Assembly: GCF_009831765.1 (NCBI RefSeq)
Contig: NZ_WSSB01000012.1
Span: 40,709-104,708 of the forward strand
DNA: 64,000 bases
Reading direction: 5' to 3'
DNA from: Craterilacuibacter sinensis
GTDB lineage: Bacteria; Pseudomonadota; Gammaproteobacteria; Burkholderiales; Chromobacteriaceae
The notes under the pieces were generated by a model. It saw only the letters and a list, made by a program, of their open reading frames with translations, was not told the DNA's origin and did not search any database. Position numbers and translations under genes: made by a program. Below, one piece after another: positions 9,517 through 20,046 of the stretch; the stretch's first letter is position 1; every line of letters starts with the position of its first letter.

Positions 9517-9695
9517 GTGCTTGCCACGCCTTATGAATTGGGATACATATATAACTGTCGCAATTCTATAAAACATGCCAATGCATTGTTTGGGGTTGTC
9601 GGCATTTGGACGTGAACAACTTGAATCTTGCGTATCGCAAAGTGCCGTCGTGACCTGCCGCGTGCTGGCACGACTGCCGTTTTTTGGAAGATCTG
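9517..9695. other. Intergenic stretch between decarboxylase and argG (first part)
   Basis: No gene, RNA or clear terminator was recognised here. The first ~70 bases are AT-rich (ATACATATATAACTG), which suggests promoter or leader sequence for what follows. The whole 9517-9987 gap holds only the small candidate reading frame listed next. Confidence 0.4.
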
Positions 9696-9863
9696 ATGAA
9701 AGAACCATGGCAGTACCTGAAATCCAGTACCCCTTTATCTGCCGCAGGCCTTGGTGCTTGCGAACGGGTCGGGCTACTGCGACGACGAAGCATCGCGGGC
9801 GAACTCTATCGTCCGCTGCCGGGTCAGGGTGCGCCCATGGTATTCGGCAAAAATTCGGCCTGA
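9696..9863 (+). CDS. Candidate small protein, 55 residues, upstream of argG
   Basis: An ATG at 9696 preceded by GGAAG at 9686-9690 (5-base spacing) opens a 55-codon frame ending TGA at 9861-9863. The product starts MKEPWQYLKSSTPLSAAG and is rich in Arg and Gly; it has no signal peptide, membrane span or recognised domain. It lies 124 bases before argG on the same strand. It could be a real small protein, a leader peptide or chance; codon use looks plausible but there is no homology I can name. Included because of the spacing of a ribosome site and the otherwise empty 470-base gap. Confidence 0.3.
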   Translation: MKEPWQYLKSSTPLSAAGLGACERVGLLRRRSIAGELYRPLPGQGAPMVFGKNSA

Positions 9864-9987
9864 CACCTTGCGTGACCGGTAAGTCGCCTATGCGCCTGCC
9901 GGGACACAGGGAATAGCTTCATCCAACCGGGTTTTGTTTGCCTGCCGCACAAGGCGCAAACAGCCAAGACTTCTGAAAGACAAGACA

Positions 9988-11214
9988 ATGAACAGCATCA
10001 AAAAAGTGGTACTCGCTTACTCCGGCGGCCTGGATACGTCCGTTATCCTGAAATGGCTGCAGGACACTTACCAGTGTGAAGTCGTGACCTTTACCGCCGA
10101 TATCGGCCAGGGCGAGGAAGTTGAACCGGCGCGCCAGAAAGCCATTGCGCTGGGGATCAAGCCGGAAAACATCTATATCGATGATCTGCGCGAAGAATTC
10201 GTACGCGATTTCGTGTTCCCGATGTTCCGTGCCAATACCGTCTATGAAGGCGAGTATCTGCTGGGCACGTCTATAGCCCGCCCGCTGATCGCCAAACGCC
10301 AGATCGAAATTGCGCGTGCGGTGGGGGCCGATTCGGTCAGCCATGGCGCCACCGGCAAGGGTAATGATCAGGTGCGTTTCGAACTGGGCTACTACGCGTT
10401 GCAGCCCAATATCCATGTGATCGCCCCATGGCGCGAATGGGATCTGCTCTCGCGTGAAAAGCTGCTGGCCTATGCCGAAACCCACGGTATCGATATCAGC
10501 AAGCGCAAGAGCGGTGCCAGCCCCTACTCGATGGATGCCAACTTGCTGCACATCTCCTATGAGGGCCTGGCGCTGGAAAATCCGGCTGCCGAGCCGGAAG
10601 AAGATATGTGGCTGTGGTCCAACTCGCCGGAGAGCGCACCGGATCAGGCAGAATATCTGGAGCTTGAATACCAGCACGGCGATATCGTCGCGATTAACGG
10701 CGTCGCCATGAGCCCGGCTCAGGTGCTGACTATGCTGAACCAGATCGGTGGCAAGCACGGCATCGGCCGTCTGGACATTGTCGAAAACCGCTATGTCGGC
10801 ATGAAGTCGCGTGGCTGCTATGAAACCCCGGGCGGCACCATCATGCTCAAGGCGCACCGCGCCATCGAGTCGATCACGCTGGATCGTGAAGTGGCGCATC
10901 TGAAGGACGAGCTGATGCCCAAGTACGCCAAGCTGATTTACACCGGCTACTGGTGGAGTCCTGAGCGCGCGATGATGCAAACCATGATCGATGCGTCGCA
11001 GGCGACGGTAAACGGCTGGGTACGCCTGAAACTGTACAAGGGCAATGTGATGGTGGTCGGGCGCGAGTCCAAGACCGACTCCTTATTCGACCCGAATATC
11101 GCGACTTTCGATGAAGACGGCGGTGCTTACAATCACGCCGATGCAGCCGGTTTCATTCGTCTGAATGCACTGCGGATGCGTATCGCGGCCAACGCCAAAC
11201 TCAAGCGCGGCTAA
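9988..11214 (+). CDS. argG: Argininosuccinate synthase
   Basis: A 408-residue cytosolic enzyme of arginine synthesis that joins citrulline and aspartate with ATP to give argininosuccinate. The N-terminal ATP pyrophosphatase P-loop is AYSGGLDTS. Other signatures are [22 protein letters not shown] (citrulline and aspartate site), [22 protein letters not shown] and RGCYETPGG. The start at 9988 ([14 protein letters not shown]) matches the family; the in-frame extension to 9934 does not. It is the short (about 400 residue) form. A bidirectional terminator follows directly. No other arg gene is in the window. Confidence 0.97.
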   Translation: MNSIKKVVLAYSGGLDTSVILKWLQDTYQCEVVTFTADIGQGEEVEPARQKAIALGIKPENIYIDDLREEFVRDFVFPMFRANTVYEGEYLLGTSIARPLIAKRQIEIARAVGADSVSHGATGKGNDQVRFELGYYALQPNIHVIAPWREWDLLSREKLLAYAETHGIDISKRKSGASPYSMDANLLHISYEGLALENPAAEPEEDMWLWSNSPESAPDQAEYLELEYQHGDIVAINGVAMSPAQVLTMLNQIGGKHGIGRLDIVENRYVGMKSRGCYETPGGTIMLKAHRAIESITLDREVAHLKDELMPKYAKLIYTGYWWSPERAMMQTMIDASQATVNGWVRLKLYKGNVMVVGRESKTDSLFDPNIATFDEDGGAYNHADAAGFIRLNALRMRIAANAKLKRG

Positions 11215-11233
11215 GACTTAAGCGCAGAAACAA

Positions 11234-11269
11234 CAAAGCCCCGTACGCTGCAAGGCGTACGGGGCTTTG
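11234..11269. terminator. Bidirectional terminator between argG and fbp
   Basis: Perfect 15-bp stem (CAAAGCCCCGTACGC and complement) with a 6-base loop, 19 bases after argG and 11 bases after the convergent fbp stop. It serves both genes. Confidence 0.88.
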
Positions 11270-11280
11270 TATGGGCGGGC

Positions 11281-12282
11281 TTAGTTGTGATAAGCGGTAA
11301 CGCGTGCGACTTCTTCTTTCGAGCCTAAGAATACTGCGACGCGTTCATGCAGGGCGGCCGGCTGAATGTCCAGAATACGCTGGTGGCCATTGGTTGCCAT
11401 GCCGCCGGCTTGCTCGACGATAAAGGCCATCGGGTTGCCTTCATACATCAGGCGCAGCTTGCCCGGCTTGGCTGGGTTGCGCGCATCTTTCGGATACATA
11501 AACACGCCGCCGCGAACCAGAATGCGGTGAACTTCAGCCACCATGGACGCAACCCAGCGCATATTGTAATCCTTGGCCAAAGGCCCGGTCTTGCCGGCCA
11601 AGAGTTCGCCCACATAGCGTTGCACCGGCGCTTCCCAGTGGCGCATGTTCGACATATTGATGGCGAACTCGCCTGTGCTCTCCGGGATTTTCATCTCGGG
11701 ATGGGTCAATACGAAGCTGCCGTTTTCCCTGTCCAGGGTAAAGCCGTATACGCCGTTACCGAAGGTCAGCACCAGCATGGTCTGCGGGCCGTAGACGGTG
11801 TAGCCGGCCGCAACCTGACGCGTGCCCGGTTGCAGGAAGTCGGCTTCGGTCGGGTGGCCGGTGACCGATTCGTCGCATTCCAGTACCGAGAAGATGGTGC
11901 CGACCGAGATATTGACGTCGATATTGGATGAGCCATCCAGCGGGTCAAACAGCATCAGATAGCGTCCGCGCGGCAGACCGTCCGGAATCGAATACGGCAA
12001 CTCCATCTCTTCGGAGGCCATCGCTGCCAGATTGCCGCCCCATTCATTGGCTTCGAGCAAGACATCATTTGCGATCACATCCAGCTTTTTCTGCGCCTCG
12101 CCCTGCACATTGCCGGTGCCGGCTTCGCCCAGGATGCCGGCCAGTGCACCCTTGTTGACCGAATGCGAGATCGCCTTGCAGGCGCGGGCGACGGTTTCTA
12201 TCAGGTGCCTGAGATCCGGCGGCAGCGTGCCGGCCTTGCGTTGTTGTTCGATCAGGAAGCGGGAAAGGGAGGTGCGGCTCAT
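11281..12282 (-). CDS. fbp: Fructose-1,6-bisphosphatase class 1
   Basis: A 333-residue cytosolic enzyme of gluconeogenesis, hydrolysing fructose 1,6-bisphosphate to fructose 6-phosphate. The metal and phosphate site [12 protein letters not shown] is intact, preceded by ASEEMELPY (metal-binding Glu) and followed by the sugar-phosphate segment [19 protein letters not shown] and the GGVFMYPKD loop. Length and start ([16 protein letters not shown]) are typical of betaproteobacteria. Monocistronic, convergent with argG. With acnA and acnB nearby it belongs to the central carbon genes of this region, but they do not form one operon. Confidence 0.97.
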   Translation of the reverse strand: MSRTSLSRFLIEQQRKAGTLPPDLRHLIETVARACKAISHSVNKGALAGILGEAGTGNVQGEAQKKLDVIANDVLLEANEWGGNLAAMASEEMELPYSIPDGLPRGRYLMLFDPLDGSSNIDVNISVGTIFSVLECDESVTGHPTEADFLQPGTRQVAAGYTVYGPQTMLVLTFGNGVYGFTLDRENGSFVLTHPEMKIPESTGEFAINMSNMRHWEAPVQRYVGELLAGKTGPLAKDYNMRWVASMVAEVHRILVRGGVFMYPKDARNPAKPGKLRLMYEGNPMAFIVEQAGGMATNGHQRILDIQPAALHERVAVFLGSKEEVARVTAYHN

Positions 12283-12365
12283 GAAAACCTCGGGTGTTTT
12301 AACGATGACAGGTTAGCTTTGCGTGAGATTATACCCGTGCGGGATGATGGCTGTCTTGCAGTGAA

Positions 12366-12390
12366 GCCGCGCCGGATGTCCGGGCGCGGC
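12366..12390 (-). terminator. Hairpin after acnA
   Basis: Arms GCCGCGCC/GGCGCGGC with a loop that itself can pair (GGATGTCC), 8 bases past the acnA stop. The U-tract on the minus strand is weak, so this is a probable rather than certain terminator. Confidence 0.55.
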
Positions 12391-12397
12391 GCGTGCA

Positions 12398-15214
12398 TCA
12401 GTTGCTCAGCAAGCCCCTGAGCACAAAGGGCAGAATGCCGCCTGCGCGGTAGTAATCCACTTCGATAGGCGTGTCGATGCGGCAGCGTAGCGGAATATGG
12501 GCGCTGCTGCCGTCTGGCCGGGTCATGATCAGGCTGAGCATCTGTTGCGGCGCGAGGCCTTGGGCAATGCCCTCAATGGTAAAGCTTTCATCGCCCTGTA
12601 TCCCCAGGCTTTGCCAGCTGTCGTCACCGGTAAACTGCAAGGGCAGTACTCCCATGCCGACCAGATTGCTGCGGTGTATGCGCTCGAAACTGCGGGCAAT
12701 GACGGCGCGTATGCCCAGAAGCTGGCTGCCCTTGGCCGCCCAGTCGCGGCTGGAACCGGTGCCGTATTCTTCGCCGGCAAAAACCAGGGTTGCGATGCCG
12801 CGTTGCTGCCAGGCCATGGCTGCCTCGTAGACGCTGGTTTGCATGCCATCCAGCAAGGTGTAGCCGCCCTCGGTCCGGCTGCCGTCGTCTTTGGCCGGCA
12901 GCATCATGTTTTTGATGCGTACATTGGCAAAGGTGCCGCGCAGCATCACTTCATGGTTGCCGCGCCGGCTGCCGTAGCTATTGAAGTCGGCACGCTTAAG
13001 ACCCAGAGACAATAGGTATTGCCCGGCGGGTGTGGTTTCGCCGAATGAACCGGCCGGCGAGATATGGTCGGTGGTGACCGAGTCGCCCAGCAGCAGCAGG
13101 GCGCGGGCGTTGCGGATGTCGGTGACGGGTTTTTCCTGCATGGAAAAGCCGTCGAAAAAAGGCGGGCGGGCGATATAGCTGCTGGCAGGCCAGGGATAGG
13201 TTTCGCCTTGCGGCGCGCTGATTTCATTCCATAGGTCGTGGTCGCGGGTGAAATCGGCGTAAAGCCGGCGGAAGGTGTCCGGGTCGAAGGCGGTAGCCAT
13301 CAATGCCGCAATTTCGCCAGATTCCGGCCAGATGTCCCTGAGGTAAACCGGCTGGCTGTCCTTGCCTGTGCCCAAGGGTTCGCGTGTGAGGTCGATATTG
13401 ACGCGCCCGGCGATGGCGAAAGCGACCACCAGGGGCGGCGAGGCCAGATAGTTGGCACGCAAATTGGGGTGGATGCGCGCTTCAAAATTGCGGTTGCCGG
13501 ACAATACCGCCGCGCATACCAGATCATACCGGCTGATGGTGTTGTTGAGTTCGGGGGAAAGGTCCCCGGCGTTGCCTATGCAGGTAGTGCAGCCATAGGC
13601 CGCCAGCGCAAAGCCCAGCTTGGCCAAGGGTGCAAGCAGGCCGGCAGCTTCCAGATAGGCGGTGACGACGCGCGAGCCCGGTGCCAGACTGGTCTTGATG
13701 CGCGGATTGACCTGCAGGCCCTTGGTCACCGCTTTTTGCGCCAACAAGCCGGCGGCCAGCATTACGCCGGGGTTGGAGGTGTTGGTGCAGCTGGTGATGG
13801 CGGCAATCAGAATGTCGCCGTGCCCCAGATCGTCTTGTCCGTTTGTGTAGGGGGTATGGTCCGGGGTCGGGCGGTTGTCGACCATTTCCACAACATCGCG
13901 CGCCAGGCTTTTGCCTTGCAGGCGCTGGCTACTGTCTGCGCTTTGTCCATTTCCGTGTAGTGACAGCGGGTAGCGTCTGGCGAGATCGGCTGGTGCTTTG
14001 TTAAAGCCGTTTTCCGCTGTTGGTGTAGAAAACAAGTGGGTGAAATTGTCCCTCATCGCGGCAAGGCCGATACGGTCTTGCGGGCGCTTGGGGCCGGCAA
14101 GGCTGGGTGTGACGCTTGCCAGATCCAGCTGCAGGGTGCGGCTGTAAGCGATATCCCCGGATTTTGGCATGCCGAATAGCCCTTGTGCCTTGAAGTAGCT
14201 TTCGAAAGCCAGAATGTCGGCCTCGCGGCGACCGGTGCCGCGCATATAGGTCAGCGTATTGTCGTCTACCGGAAAGAAGCCCATGGTGGCGCCGTACTCC
14301 GGCGCCATATTGGCGATGGTGGCACGGTCGGTGACCGACAGGCTGGCGCTACCCGCGCCAAAAAACTCGACAAAGCAGCCGACGACTTTTTCGTGGCGCA
14401 GCATCTGGGTCAGTGTGAGCACCAGGTCGGTGGCAGTGATGCCTTCGGCTAACTGGCCATCAAGCTCGACGCCGACCACGTCGGGTGTCAATAAATAGAC
14501 CGGTTGTCCCAGCATGGCCGCTTCGGCCTCTATCCCGCCTACGCCCCAGCCGACTACGCCCGCGCCATTGATCATGGTGGTATGGCTGTCGGTACCGACC
14601 AGCGTGTCGGGAAAGACCACGCCGTCGTGCTCGCGCAAACCGTGAAACAGATACTCCAGATTGACCTGGTGCACGATGCCTATGCCCGGCGGCACAACCT
14701 TAAAGGTATTGAAGGCCTGCATGCCCCACTTCATAAACTGGTAGCGCTCGCGGTTGCGGGCAAACTCGTGTTCCATATTGTGTCTGAGCGCCTGGGGGCT
14801 GGCGAACTCGTCAACCATCACCGAATGATCCACCACCAGGTCGACCGGCACCAAAGGCTCGATGCGCCTGGGGTCTAGCCTCATTTCGGTGGCGACGCTA
14901 CGCATGGCGGCCAGATCTGCCAGAAGCGGCACGCCGGTAAAATCCTGCAAAATAACGCGCGCCACGGTAAACGGAATCTCGCCGTGACGCTCGGCCGCTG
15001 GCTGCCAGTTGGCCAGCGCCCTGACGTGTTCAGGCGTGACTTTCAGACCGTCGCAGTGGCGCAGTACCGATTCCAACACGATGCGGATGGAAATTGGCAG
15101 GGTGGACACCGGCCCGATGCCGGCAGCTTCCAGTGAGAGCAGGCTGAAATAGTCGAGAGCCCGCCCGTCACTCAGAGGCAGGGTTTGGCGGGTCGCAGCG
15201 TAGGGGTGGCGCAT
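12398..15214 (-). CDS. acnA: Aconitate hydratase A
   Basis: A 938-residue [4Fe-4S] enzyme interconverting citrate and isocitrate. Cluster ligands are C476 ([10 protein letters not shown]) and C542/C545 (GCTTCIGN). Substrate loops include [20 protein letters not shown] and the swivel-domain [15 protein letters not shown]. Domain order (1-2-3-linker-4) and the [12 protein letters not shown] end are AcnA/IRP1-like rather than AcnD-like, and no prpF neighbour is present. It is slightly longer than E. coli AcnA (891). I chose the ATG at 15212-15214 ([10 protein letters not shown]) because AGGAG sits 6 bases upstream; a start at 15256 would lack this. The adjacent LysR gene (36 bp beyond 15256) is on the same strand upstream, so the regulator and acnA may form a transcript. 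Confidence 0.95.
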   Translation of the reverse strand: MRHPYAATRQTLPLSDGRALDYFSLLSLEAAGIGPVSTLPISIRIVLESVLRHCDGLKVTPEHVRALANWQPAAERHGEIPFTVARVILQDFTGVPLLADLAAMRSVATEMRLDPRRIEPLVPVDLVVDHSVMVDEFASPQALRHNMEHEFARNRERYQFMKWGMQAFNTFKVVPPGIGIVHQVNLEYLFHGLREHDGVVFPDTLVGTDSHTTMINGAGVVGWGVGGIEAEAAMLGQPVYLLTPDVVGVELDGQLAEGITATDLVLTLTQMLRHEKVVGCFVEFFGAGSASLSVTDRATIANMAPEYGATMGFFPVDDNTLTYMRGTGRREADILAFESYFKAQGLFGMPKSGDIAYSRTLQLDLASVTPSLAGPKRPQDRIGLAAMRDNFTHLFSTPTAENGFNKAPADLARRYPLSLHGNGQSADSSQRLQGKSLARDVVEMVDNRPTPDHTPYTNGQDDLGHGDILIAAITSCTNTSNPGVMLAAGLLAQKAVTKGLQVNPRIKTSLAPGSRVVTAYLEAAGLLAPLAKLGFALAAYGCTTCIGNAGDLSPELNNTISRYDLVCAAVLSGNRNFEARIHPNLRANYLASPPLVVAFAIAGRVNIDLTREPLGTGKDSQPVYLRDIWPESGEIAALMATAFDPDTFRRLYADFTRDHDLWNEISAPQGETYPWPASSYIARPPFFDGFSMQEKPVTDIRNARALLLLGDSVTTDHISPAGSFGETTPAGQYLLSLGLKRADFNSYGSRRGNHEVMLRGTFANVRIKNMMLPAKDDGSRTEGGYTLLDGMQTSVYEAAMAWQQRGIATLVFAGEEYGTGSSRDWAAKGSQLLGIRAVIARSFERIHRSNLVGMGVLPLQFTGDDSWQSLGIQGDESFTIEGIAQGLAPQQMLSLIMTRPDGSSAHIPLRCRIDTPIEVDYYRAGGILPFVLRGLLSN

Positions 15215-15291
15215 GGCAGGCTCCTGGGGTCGGTCGATCTGGACGCTATGACTCATAGTCTAGAGCGCCAGAATGCCTGCTGCGTCAAAGA

Positions 15292-16182
15292 TCAGGGGCT
15301 TGGTGTTTGCGCTTCCTGTTCCAGCCACTGGCAGAAGGCGTTGATGGCCATGTCGCTGATGGCGGCGCGCGGAGCGACCCAGCAGTAACCACGTACAGGT
15401 ACGGCGGGGCCATTAAGCGGGGCGATCAGCGTGCCTTGCGCGATCAGCCGCTCGGCCATCGGGCGTGGCCCAAGCACAATGCCCAGGCCCTCTGCGGCCG
15501 CTTGCAGGGCAAAAGAAAAGCGGTCGAAGTGCAAGGTATGGGCCGCTTTAAGCTCGGGTACGCCGGCAAGGGTCAGCCAGCGCTGCCAGGCGGTCGGACG
15601 GGTGTCGGCATAAAGCAGGGTGTGGCGGGCCAGATCGGCCGGGCTGTGGATAGCATGGCTGCCTAACAGGTCGGGATGGCACAAGGGCAACTCCCATTCG
15701 TCCAGAAAAGGCTTGGCAATATGGCCGGGCCAGTCGCCGGGCCCGCGCCGGATGGCGATATCGAATGGGGTATCCAGCCGGCTGATGTCGCGGTCCGAGT
15801 TGACCAGATGCAACTCGATATCTGGGCAGGCAGCACGAAAGCGCTTGAGCCTGGGCAGTAGCCAGTACATGGCGAAAGTCGGCGTCGCGTTGATGGTCAG
15901 GCGGCGCAAGCGGTCGGCCTGCATCAGCTGGCTGGTGGCGTTGGCAATCAGATCCAGGCCATCTTGCACCTGAATTAGGTAGCGCCAGCCGGCATCGCTT
16001 AAGCGCACACGACCGCCGCTGCGCGCAAACAGCGTGACGCCCAGCCAGGCTTCCAGTTGCTTGATCTGCTTGCTCACAGCGCCGTGCGTGACAAACAGCT
16101 CTTCGGCGGCGGCAGAAAAGCTCTCCAGCCTTGCTGCCGCCTCGAAAATACGCAGTGCATTCAGGGGTGGGTAGGTGTTCAT
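15292..16182 (-). CDS. LysR-family transcriptional regulator, GcvA-like
   Basis: A 296-residue regulator. The N-terminal winged helix-turn-helix begins NALRIFEAAARLESFSAAAEEL, with recognition helix VTHGAVSKQIKQLE, followed by the linker helix and a periplasmic-binding-like effector domain (RRLTINATPTFAMYWLLPRL). The SFSAAAEELFVTHGAVSKQIK pattern is typical of the GcvA/AmpR-like branch. It lies between acnA (downstream, same strand) and acnB (divergent), so control of one or both aconitases is a reasonable inference. The 171-base divergent region contains the inverted halves CTCACA and TGTGAG listed separately. Effector unknown. Confidence 0.9.
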   Translation of the reverse strand: MNTYPPLNALRIFEAAARLESFSAAAEELFVTHGAVSKQIKQLEAWLGVTLFARSGGRVRLSDAGWRYLIQVQDGLDLIANATSQLMQADRLRRLTINATPTFAMYWLLPRLKRFRAACPDIELHLVNSDRDISRLDTPFDIAIRRGPGDWPGHIAKPFLDEWELPLCHPDLLGSHAIHSPADLARHTLLYADTRPTAWQRWLTLAGVPELKAAHTLHFDRFSFALQAAAEGLGIVLGPRPMAERLIAQGTLIAPLNGPAVPVRGYCWVAPRAAISDMAINAFCQWLEQEAQTPSP

Positions 16183-16195
16183 GCTGTGATTTTAT

Positions 16196-16235
16196 CTCAC
16201 AAACACTGTGGCGAATAATCCTTTGTATCTGTGAG
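16196..16235. promoter_or_regulatory. Inverted half-sites between the LysR gene and acnB
   Basis: CTCACA at 16196-16201 and TGTGAG at 16230-16235 form an inverted pair 28 bases apart in the divergent promoter region. LysR proteins commonly bind such dispersed dyads near their own gene. This is a visual candidate; the pair is short enough to arise by chance. Confidence 0.3.
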
Positions 16236-16353
16236 GCATAGCGCGTACGCTAACGCCATCTCGGTGTAATGGGTTTTCCCCGTGCGCCGGAGGCTGGACG
16301 CCCCGTGTGCCAGCATTATCTGCAAATACAATCAAGCAAAAAGGTCAGAAGCC

Positions 16354-18945
16354 ATGCTCGTAGCCTACCGTCAGCACGTTGCCGAGCGCGCCGCGCTGGG
16401 TATTCCGCCCCTCGCACTTTCCGCCTCCCAGGTTGAAGAACTGGTCGAGCTGCTGAAAGCCCCGCCTGCAGGCGAAGAAGATTTTCTGGTTGAACTGATT
16501 ACCCATCGTGTGCCGCCCGGTGTGGATGATGCGGCCAAGGTCAAGGCCTCCTTCCTCGCGGCCGTAGCCGAAGGGTCGGTCGTGTCGCCTTTGCTGTCGC
16601 GCGCGATGGCAACCGAACTGCTGGGCACCATGCTCGGCGGCTACAACGTCAAGCCTTTGATTGATCTTCTGGACGATGAGGCCGTGGCCGAAGTAGCAGC
16701 GGCCGGCCTGAAGAAAACCCTGCTGGTGTTCGATTACTTCCACGACGTCAAGGTCAAGGCCGACGCCGGCAATGCCTACGCCAAGGCCGTGCTGCAAAGC
16801 TGGGCCGACGCCGAGTGGTTCACTTCGCGCCCTGAAGTAGCACAAAAAATCACCGTGTCTGTATTCAAGGTACCGGGTGAGACCAACACCGACGATCTGT
16901 CGCCGGCACCGGATGCCACCACCCGTCCCGACATCCCGATGCACTATCTGGCGATGCTGAAGAACACCCGTCCGGATGCGGCGTTCAAGCCGGAAGAAGA
17001 CGGCAAGCGCGGCCCGATGCAGTTTATCGAAGACCTGAAGAAGAAAGGCCATCTGGTCGCTTATGTCGGCGACGTGGTCGGTACCGGTTCTTCGCGCAAA
17101 TCCGCCACCAACTCGGTGGTGTGGGCGACCGGTCAGGACATCCCGTTTGTACCGAACAAGCGTTTCGGCGGTGTGACCCTAGGCGGGAAAATTGCGCCTA
17201 TCTTCTTTAATACCCAGGAAGACTCCGGCTCGTTGCCGATTGAAGTCGACGTTTCCAAGCTGGAAATGGGCGACGTGATCGATATCTACCCGTACGACGG
17301 CAAGATCGAGAAAGACGGCGTCGTACTCGCCGAATTCGCGCTCAAGAGCCAGGTGCTGCTGGACGAAGTGCGCGCCGGTGGTCGTATCAACCTGATTATC
17401 GGCCGTGGTCTGACTGCCAAGGCGCGCGAGGCGCTGGGTCTGCCGGTGTCGACCGAATTCCGCCTGCCAAAAGATCCGGCCGGCTCGAGCAAGGGCTTTA
17501 GCCTGGCGCAGAAGATGGTTGGCCGCGCCTGCGGTCTGGCCGAAGGGCAGGGCGTGCGTCCGGGCACCTACTGCGAACCTAAAATGACCACCGTCGGTTC
17601 GCAGGACACCACCGGCCCGATGACCCGTGATGAGCTGAAAGACCTGGCTTGCCTGGGCTTCTCCGCCGATCTGGTGATGCAGTCGTTCTGCCATACCGCC
17701 GCTTATCCAAAGCCTGTGGATGTGCGCATGCACAAGGAACTGCCGGCCTTTATCAGTACCCGTGGCGGTGTATCCCTGCGTCCGGGCGATGGCGTGATCC
17801 ACTCCTGGCTTAACCGCCTGCTGCTGCCGGACACCGTCGGCACCGGTGGCGACAGCCACACCCGCTTCCCTATCGGTATTTCCTTCCCGGCCGGCTCCGG
17901 TCTGGTAGCATTTGCCGCCGCTACCGGCGTGATGCCGCTGGATATGCCGGAATCGGTACTGGTACGCTTCAAGGGCGAATTGCAGCCTGGCGTCACTCTG
18001 CGTGACCTCGTGGGTGCGATTCCGCTGTATGCGATCAAGGCCGGCTTGTTGACCGTGGCCAAGGCAGGCAAGAAAAACGTGTTCTCCGGCCGTATCCTGG
18101 AGATTGAAGGCTTGCCGAATCTGAAGGTCGAGCAGGCGTTCGAATTGTCCGACGCCGCGGCCGAGCGTTCGGCTGCTGCTTGTGCCATTGCACTGGACAA
18201 GGCACCTATCGCCGAGTACATGCAGTCGAATATCACACTGATGAAGTGGATGATCGCCGAAGGCTATCAGGATGCGCGCACGCTGGAGCGCCGCATCCAG
18301 GCGATGGAAGAGTGGATTGCCAATGGCGAACTCTTGAAGCGCGACGAAGATGCCGAGTACGCCGCCGTGATCGAGATCGATCTGGCCGACATCAAAGAGC
18401 CTATCGTGGCCTGCCCGAACGACCCGGATGATGTGAAATTCATGTCCGAAGTGGCTGGCACCCAAATCGATGAAGTGTTCATCGGTTCGTGCATGACCAA
18501 TATCGGTCACTTCCGTGCTGCTTCCAAGCTGCTGGAAGGCAAGCAGGACATTCCGGTGAAACTGTGGGTGGCTCCGCCGACCAAGATGGACGCCAAGCAG
18601 TTGACCGAAGAAGGTCACTACGGCGTGCTGGGTCGTGCCGGCGCACGTATGGAAATGCCAGGCTGCTCCTTGTGCATGGGTAACCAGGCACAGGTGCGCG
18701 AGGGCGCAACCGTGATGTCGACTTCGACCCGTAACTTCCCGAACCGTCTGGGTAAAAATACCAATGTGTTCCTGGGCTCGGCCGAACTGGCTGCGGTATG
18801 CTCCAAACTTGGCAAGATCCCGACGGTGGAAGAATATCTGTCCAATGTCGGTATCCTGAACGCCAGCAGCGCAGAGGTGTACAAGTACCTGAACTTCAAC
18901 CAGATCAAGGACTATCAGGATGTCGCCGATGGCGTGTCTGCCTGA
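16354..18945 (+). CDS. acnB: Bifunctional aconitate hydratase 2 / 2-methylisocitrate dehydratase
   Basis: An 863-residue enzyme, nearly the length of E. coli AcnB (865). The AcnB-specific N-terminal HEAT-like domain begins [16 protein letters not shown]; then the swivel domain ([14 protein letters not shown]), and the catalytic domains with cluster ligands C713 ([10 protein letters not shown]), C771 and C774 (GCSLCMGNQ). Active-site [12 protein letters not shown] is intact. It is the main TCA-cycle aconitase in most proteobacteria. The start at 16354 is chosen because the extension to 16282 has no family similarity. It is followed by a strong terminator and has its own promoter region shared with the divergent LysR gene. 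Confidence 0.97.
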   Translation: MLVAYRQHVAERAALGIPPLALSASQVEELVELLKAPPAGEEDFLVELITHRVPPGVDDAAKVKASFLAAVAEGSVVSPLLSRAMATELLGTMLGGYNVKPLIDLLDDEAVAEVAAAGLKKTLLVFDYFHDVKVKADAGNAYAKAVLQSWADAEWFTSRPEVAQKITVSVFKVPGETNTDDLSPAPDATTRPDIPMHYLAMLKNTRPDAAFKPEEDGKRGPMQFIEDLKKKGHLVAYVGDVVGTGSSRKSATNSVVWATGQDIPFVPNKRFGGVTLGGKIAPIFFNTQEDSGSLPIEVDVSKLEMGDVIDIYPYDGKIEKDGVVLAEFALKSQVLLDEVRAGGRINLIIGRGLTAKAREALGLPVSTEFRLPKDPAGSSKGFSLAQKMVGRACGLAEGQGVRPGTYCEPKMTTVGSQDTTGPMTRDELKDLACLGFSADLVMQSFCHTAAYPKPVDVRMHKELPAFISTRGGVSLRPGDGVIHSWLNRLLLPDTVGTGGDSHTRFPIGISFPAGSGLVAFAAATGVMPLDMPESVLVRFKGELQPGVTLRDLVGAIPLYAIKAGLLTVAKAGKKNVFSGRILEIEGLPNLKVEQAFELSDAAAERSAAACAIALDKAPIAEYMQSNITLMKWMIAEGYQDARTLERRIQAMEEWIANGELLKRDEDAEYAAVIEIDLADIKEPIVACPNDPDDVKFMSEVAGTQIDEVFIGSCMTNIGHFRAASKLLEGKQDIPVKLWVAPPTKMDAKQLTEEGHYGVLGRAGARMEMPGCSLCMGNQAQVREGATVMSTSTRNFPNRLGKNTNVFLGSAELAAVCSKLGKIPTVEEYLSNVGILNASSAEVYKYLNFNQIKDYQDVADGVSA

Positions 18946-18964
18946 TCTTGTGATGGTCTAAGCG

Positions 18965-18993
18965 AAACGGCCCCTTGTGAGGGGCCGTTTTTT
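18965..18993 (+). terminator. Rho-independent terminator after acnB
   Basis: Stem AAACGGCCCC/GGGGCCGTTT with a 6-base loop and a run of six T, 19 bases after the acnB stop. Confidence 0.9.
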
Positions 18994-19006
18994 ACTGGGG
19001 AATCCT

Positions 19007-19462
19007 ATGTTTGGCAAATTGACTGTTGTGTATCTGGCGCTGGGTCTTGCTGGCTGTGCCGGTACGATGCCCAGCCATCTGGGCGTAAAGGACGGCAAAC
19101 TGGCTGCTTGTCCGGCTTCGCCCAACTGCGTGTCGAGTCAGGCGCCGCAAAGTGACGGCCAGCACCATATTACGGCGCTGGATTTACGTGCAGCCGATGT
19201 GCGTTGGCAGGAGGTGGTGGCGGTCGCAGCGGCCTTGCCGCGTACCCGGGTGATCCGGCAGCAGGAAGGCTATCTGCATGCCGAGAGCCGTAGTGCGTTG
19301 CTGGGTTTTGTCGATGATGTGGAGTTGTACCGGGCGCCCGGCGCGAGCCGTCTGGAGCTGAGATCGGCGTCACGCCTGGGTTATAGCGATCTGGGTGTCA
19401 ATCGCTCACGTATGGATGCGCTGCGTTCAGCGCTGGACCGGGCCGGTCTGTTGCAGGAGTAA
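19007..19462 (+). CDS. DUF1499 family lipoprotein
   Basis: A 151-residue protein beginning MFGKLTVVYLALGLAGCAG: a lipoprotein signal with lipobox LAGC and lipidated Cys17. The rest matches DUF1499: CPASPNCVSSQAP near the N-terminus, then YLHAESRSALLGFVDDVELY and the LGYSDLGVNRSRMDALR end. The family has no settled function. The ATG at 19007 has GGGGA just upstream and lies directly after the acnB terminator; the longer in-frame reading would start inside that hairpin. Position 2 after the Cys is Ala, so outer-membrane sorting by Lol is expected. Confidence 0.88.
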   Translation: MFGKLTVVYLALGLAGCAGTMPSHLGVKDGKLAACPASPNCVSSQAPQSDGQHHITALDLRAADVRWQEVVAVAAALPRTRVIRQQEGYLHAESRSALLGFVDDVELYRAPGASRLELRSASRLGYSDLGVNRSRMDALRSALDRAGLLQE

Positions 19463-19535
19463 GTGGTTTTTCCTAATCGTGACCGGCGGAAATCGGTTAT
19501 GATCCTGATCAAGTTTTGTCGGAATAGTGCATGCC

Positions 19536-19754
19536 ATGGATCTGTCACATTTGAGCGAAGAGCAGTTTACCAATCTTTCCATGATCGTCTTTCTGGGCGG
19601 CCTGATCCTGTTCATGGGGTTTATCATCTGGGATCTGGGCAAGAAATCCAAGGCCGGCAAGTTCGGCACCTTTGTCCTGTTTCTGGCTCTGGGTACCGGC
19701 GTGGCCGGCTTTGTATTCAAGAATGCGCTGGTTGAATTCATCCTGCTCAAATAG
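19536..19754 (+). CDS. DUF2788 small membrane protein
   Basis: A 72-residue protein, MDLSHLSEEQFTNLSMIV onward, matching DUF2788. It has two predicted membrane helices (residues about 13-32, MIVFLGGLILFMGFIIWDL, and about 44-66, TFVLFLALGTGVAGFVFK) joined by the conserved basic turn GKKSKAGKFG. Function unknown; found in many gamma- and betaproteobacteria. A GTG at 19527 would add three residues, but ATG 19536 fits the family better. Same direction as the lipoprotein gene 70 bp upstream. Confidence 0.82.
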   Translation: MDLSHLSEEQFTNLSMIVFLGGLILFMGFIIWDLGKKSKAGKFGTFVLFLALGTGVAGFVFKNALVEFILLK

Positions 19755-19771
19755 GTGCTGGCCTGGAGGGG

Positions 19772-20023
19772 TTAGCCGGCCAGCGTTGACAGCAGTTGCG
19801 ACAGTGTCTGCAGCAGACCGCTGTCCCCGATCAGATCGAAAACCAGTTGCACCAGCCAGGCCAGCAGCAGGGCTAGCCCCAACCCGGTGACGAACAGGGT
19901 GGCCAGCAAGGTCAGCCCCAGCTTGATCCATGTACCGCGCTGTATCGCGGTCACGCGTGGCAGTACTTTAGCCAGGTAGGGCGCATAGCGCAGTAAAAAG
20001 CTGGCGGCAGTCAGTATCTTCAT
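19772..20023 (-). CDS. Small membrane protein of unknown function (83 residues)
   Basis: MKILTAASFLLRYAPYLAKVLP onward. One clear long hydrophobic segment (about residues 35-64, LTLLATLFVTGLGLALLLAWLVQ) and an amphipathic N-terminus. No domain recognised. It is the last of three minus-strand genes (TerB-like, 51-residue protein, this one), 23 bp after the preceding stop, so probably one operon. Convergent with the DUF2788 gene. Real coding is supported by operon spacing and the coherent hydrophobic profile, not by homology. Confidence 0.6.
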   Translation of the reverse strand: MKILTAASFLLRYAPYLAKVLPRVTAIQRGTWIKLGLTLLATLFVTGLGLALLLAWLVQLVFDLIGDSGLLQTLSQLLSTLAG

Positions 20024-20046
20024 TTTTTTACTTCCGGTTTCAATGT

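Noticed and set aside
9919..10980. 353-codon open frame antisense to argG
   Set aside because: Shadow of argG; no recognised domain.
16185..16201. CRP site TGTGA...TCACA near the LysR start
   Set aside because: The halves are separated by 7 bases rather than 6, so they do not fit the CRP consensus; the sequence was kept only as part of a broader inverted pair.
17179..18618. Long open frame (479 codons) antisense to acnB
   Set aside because: It lies wholly within the well-supported acnB gene; GC-rich codons leave few stops on the other strand, and the translation has no family features.
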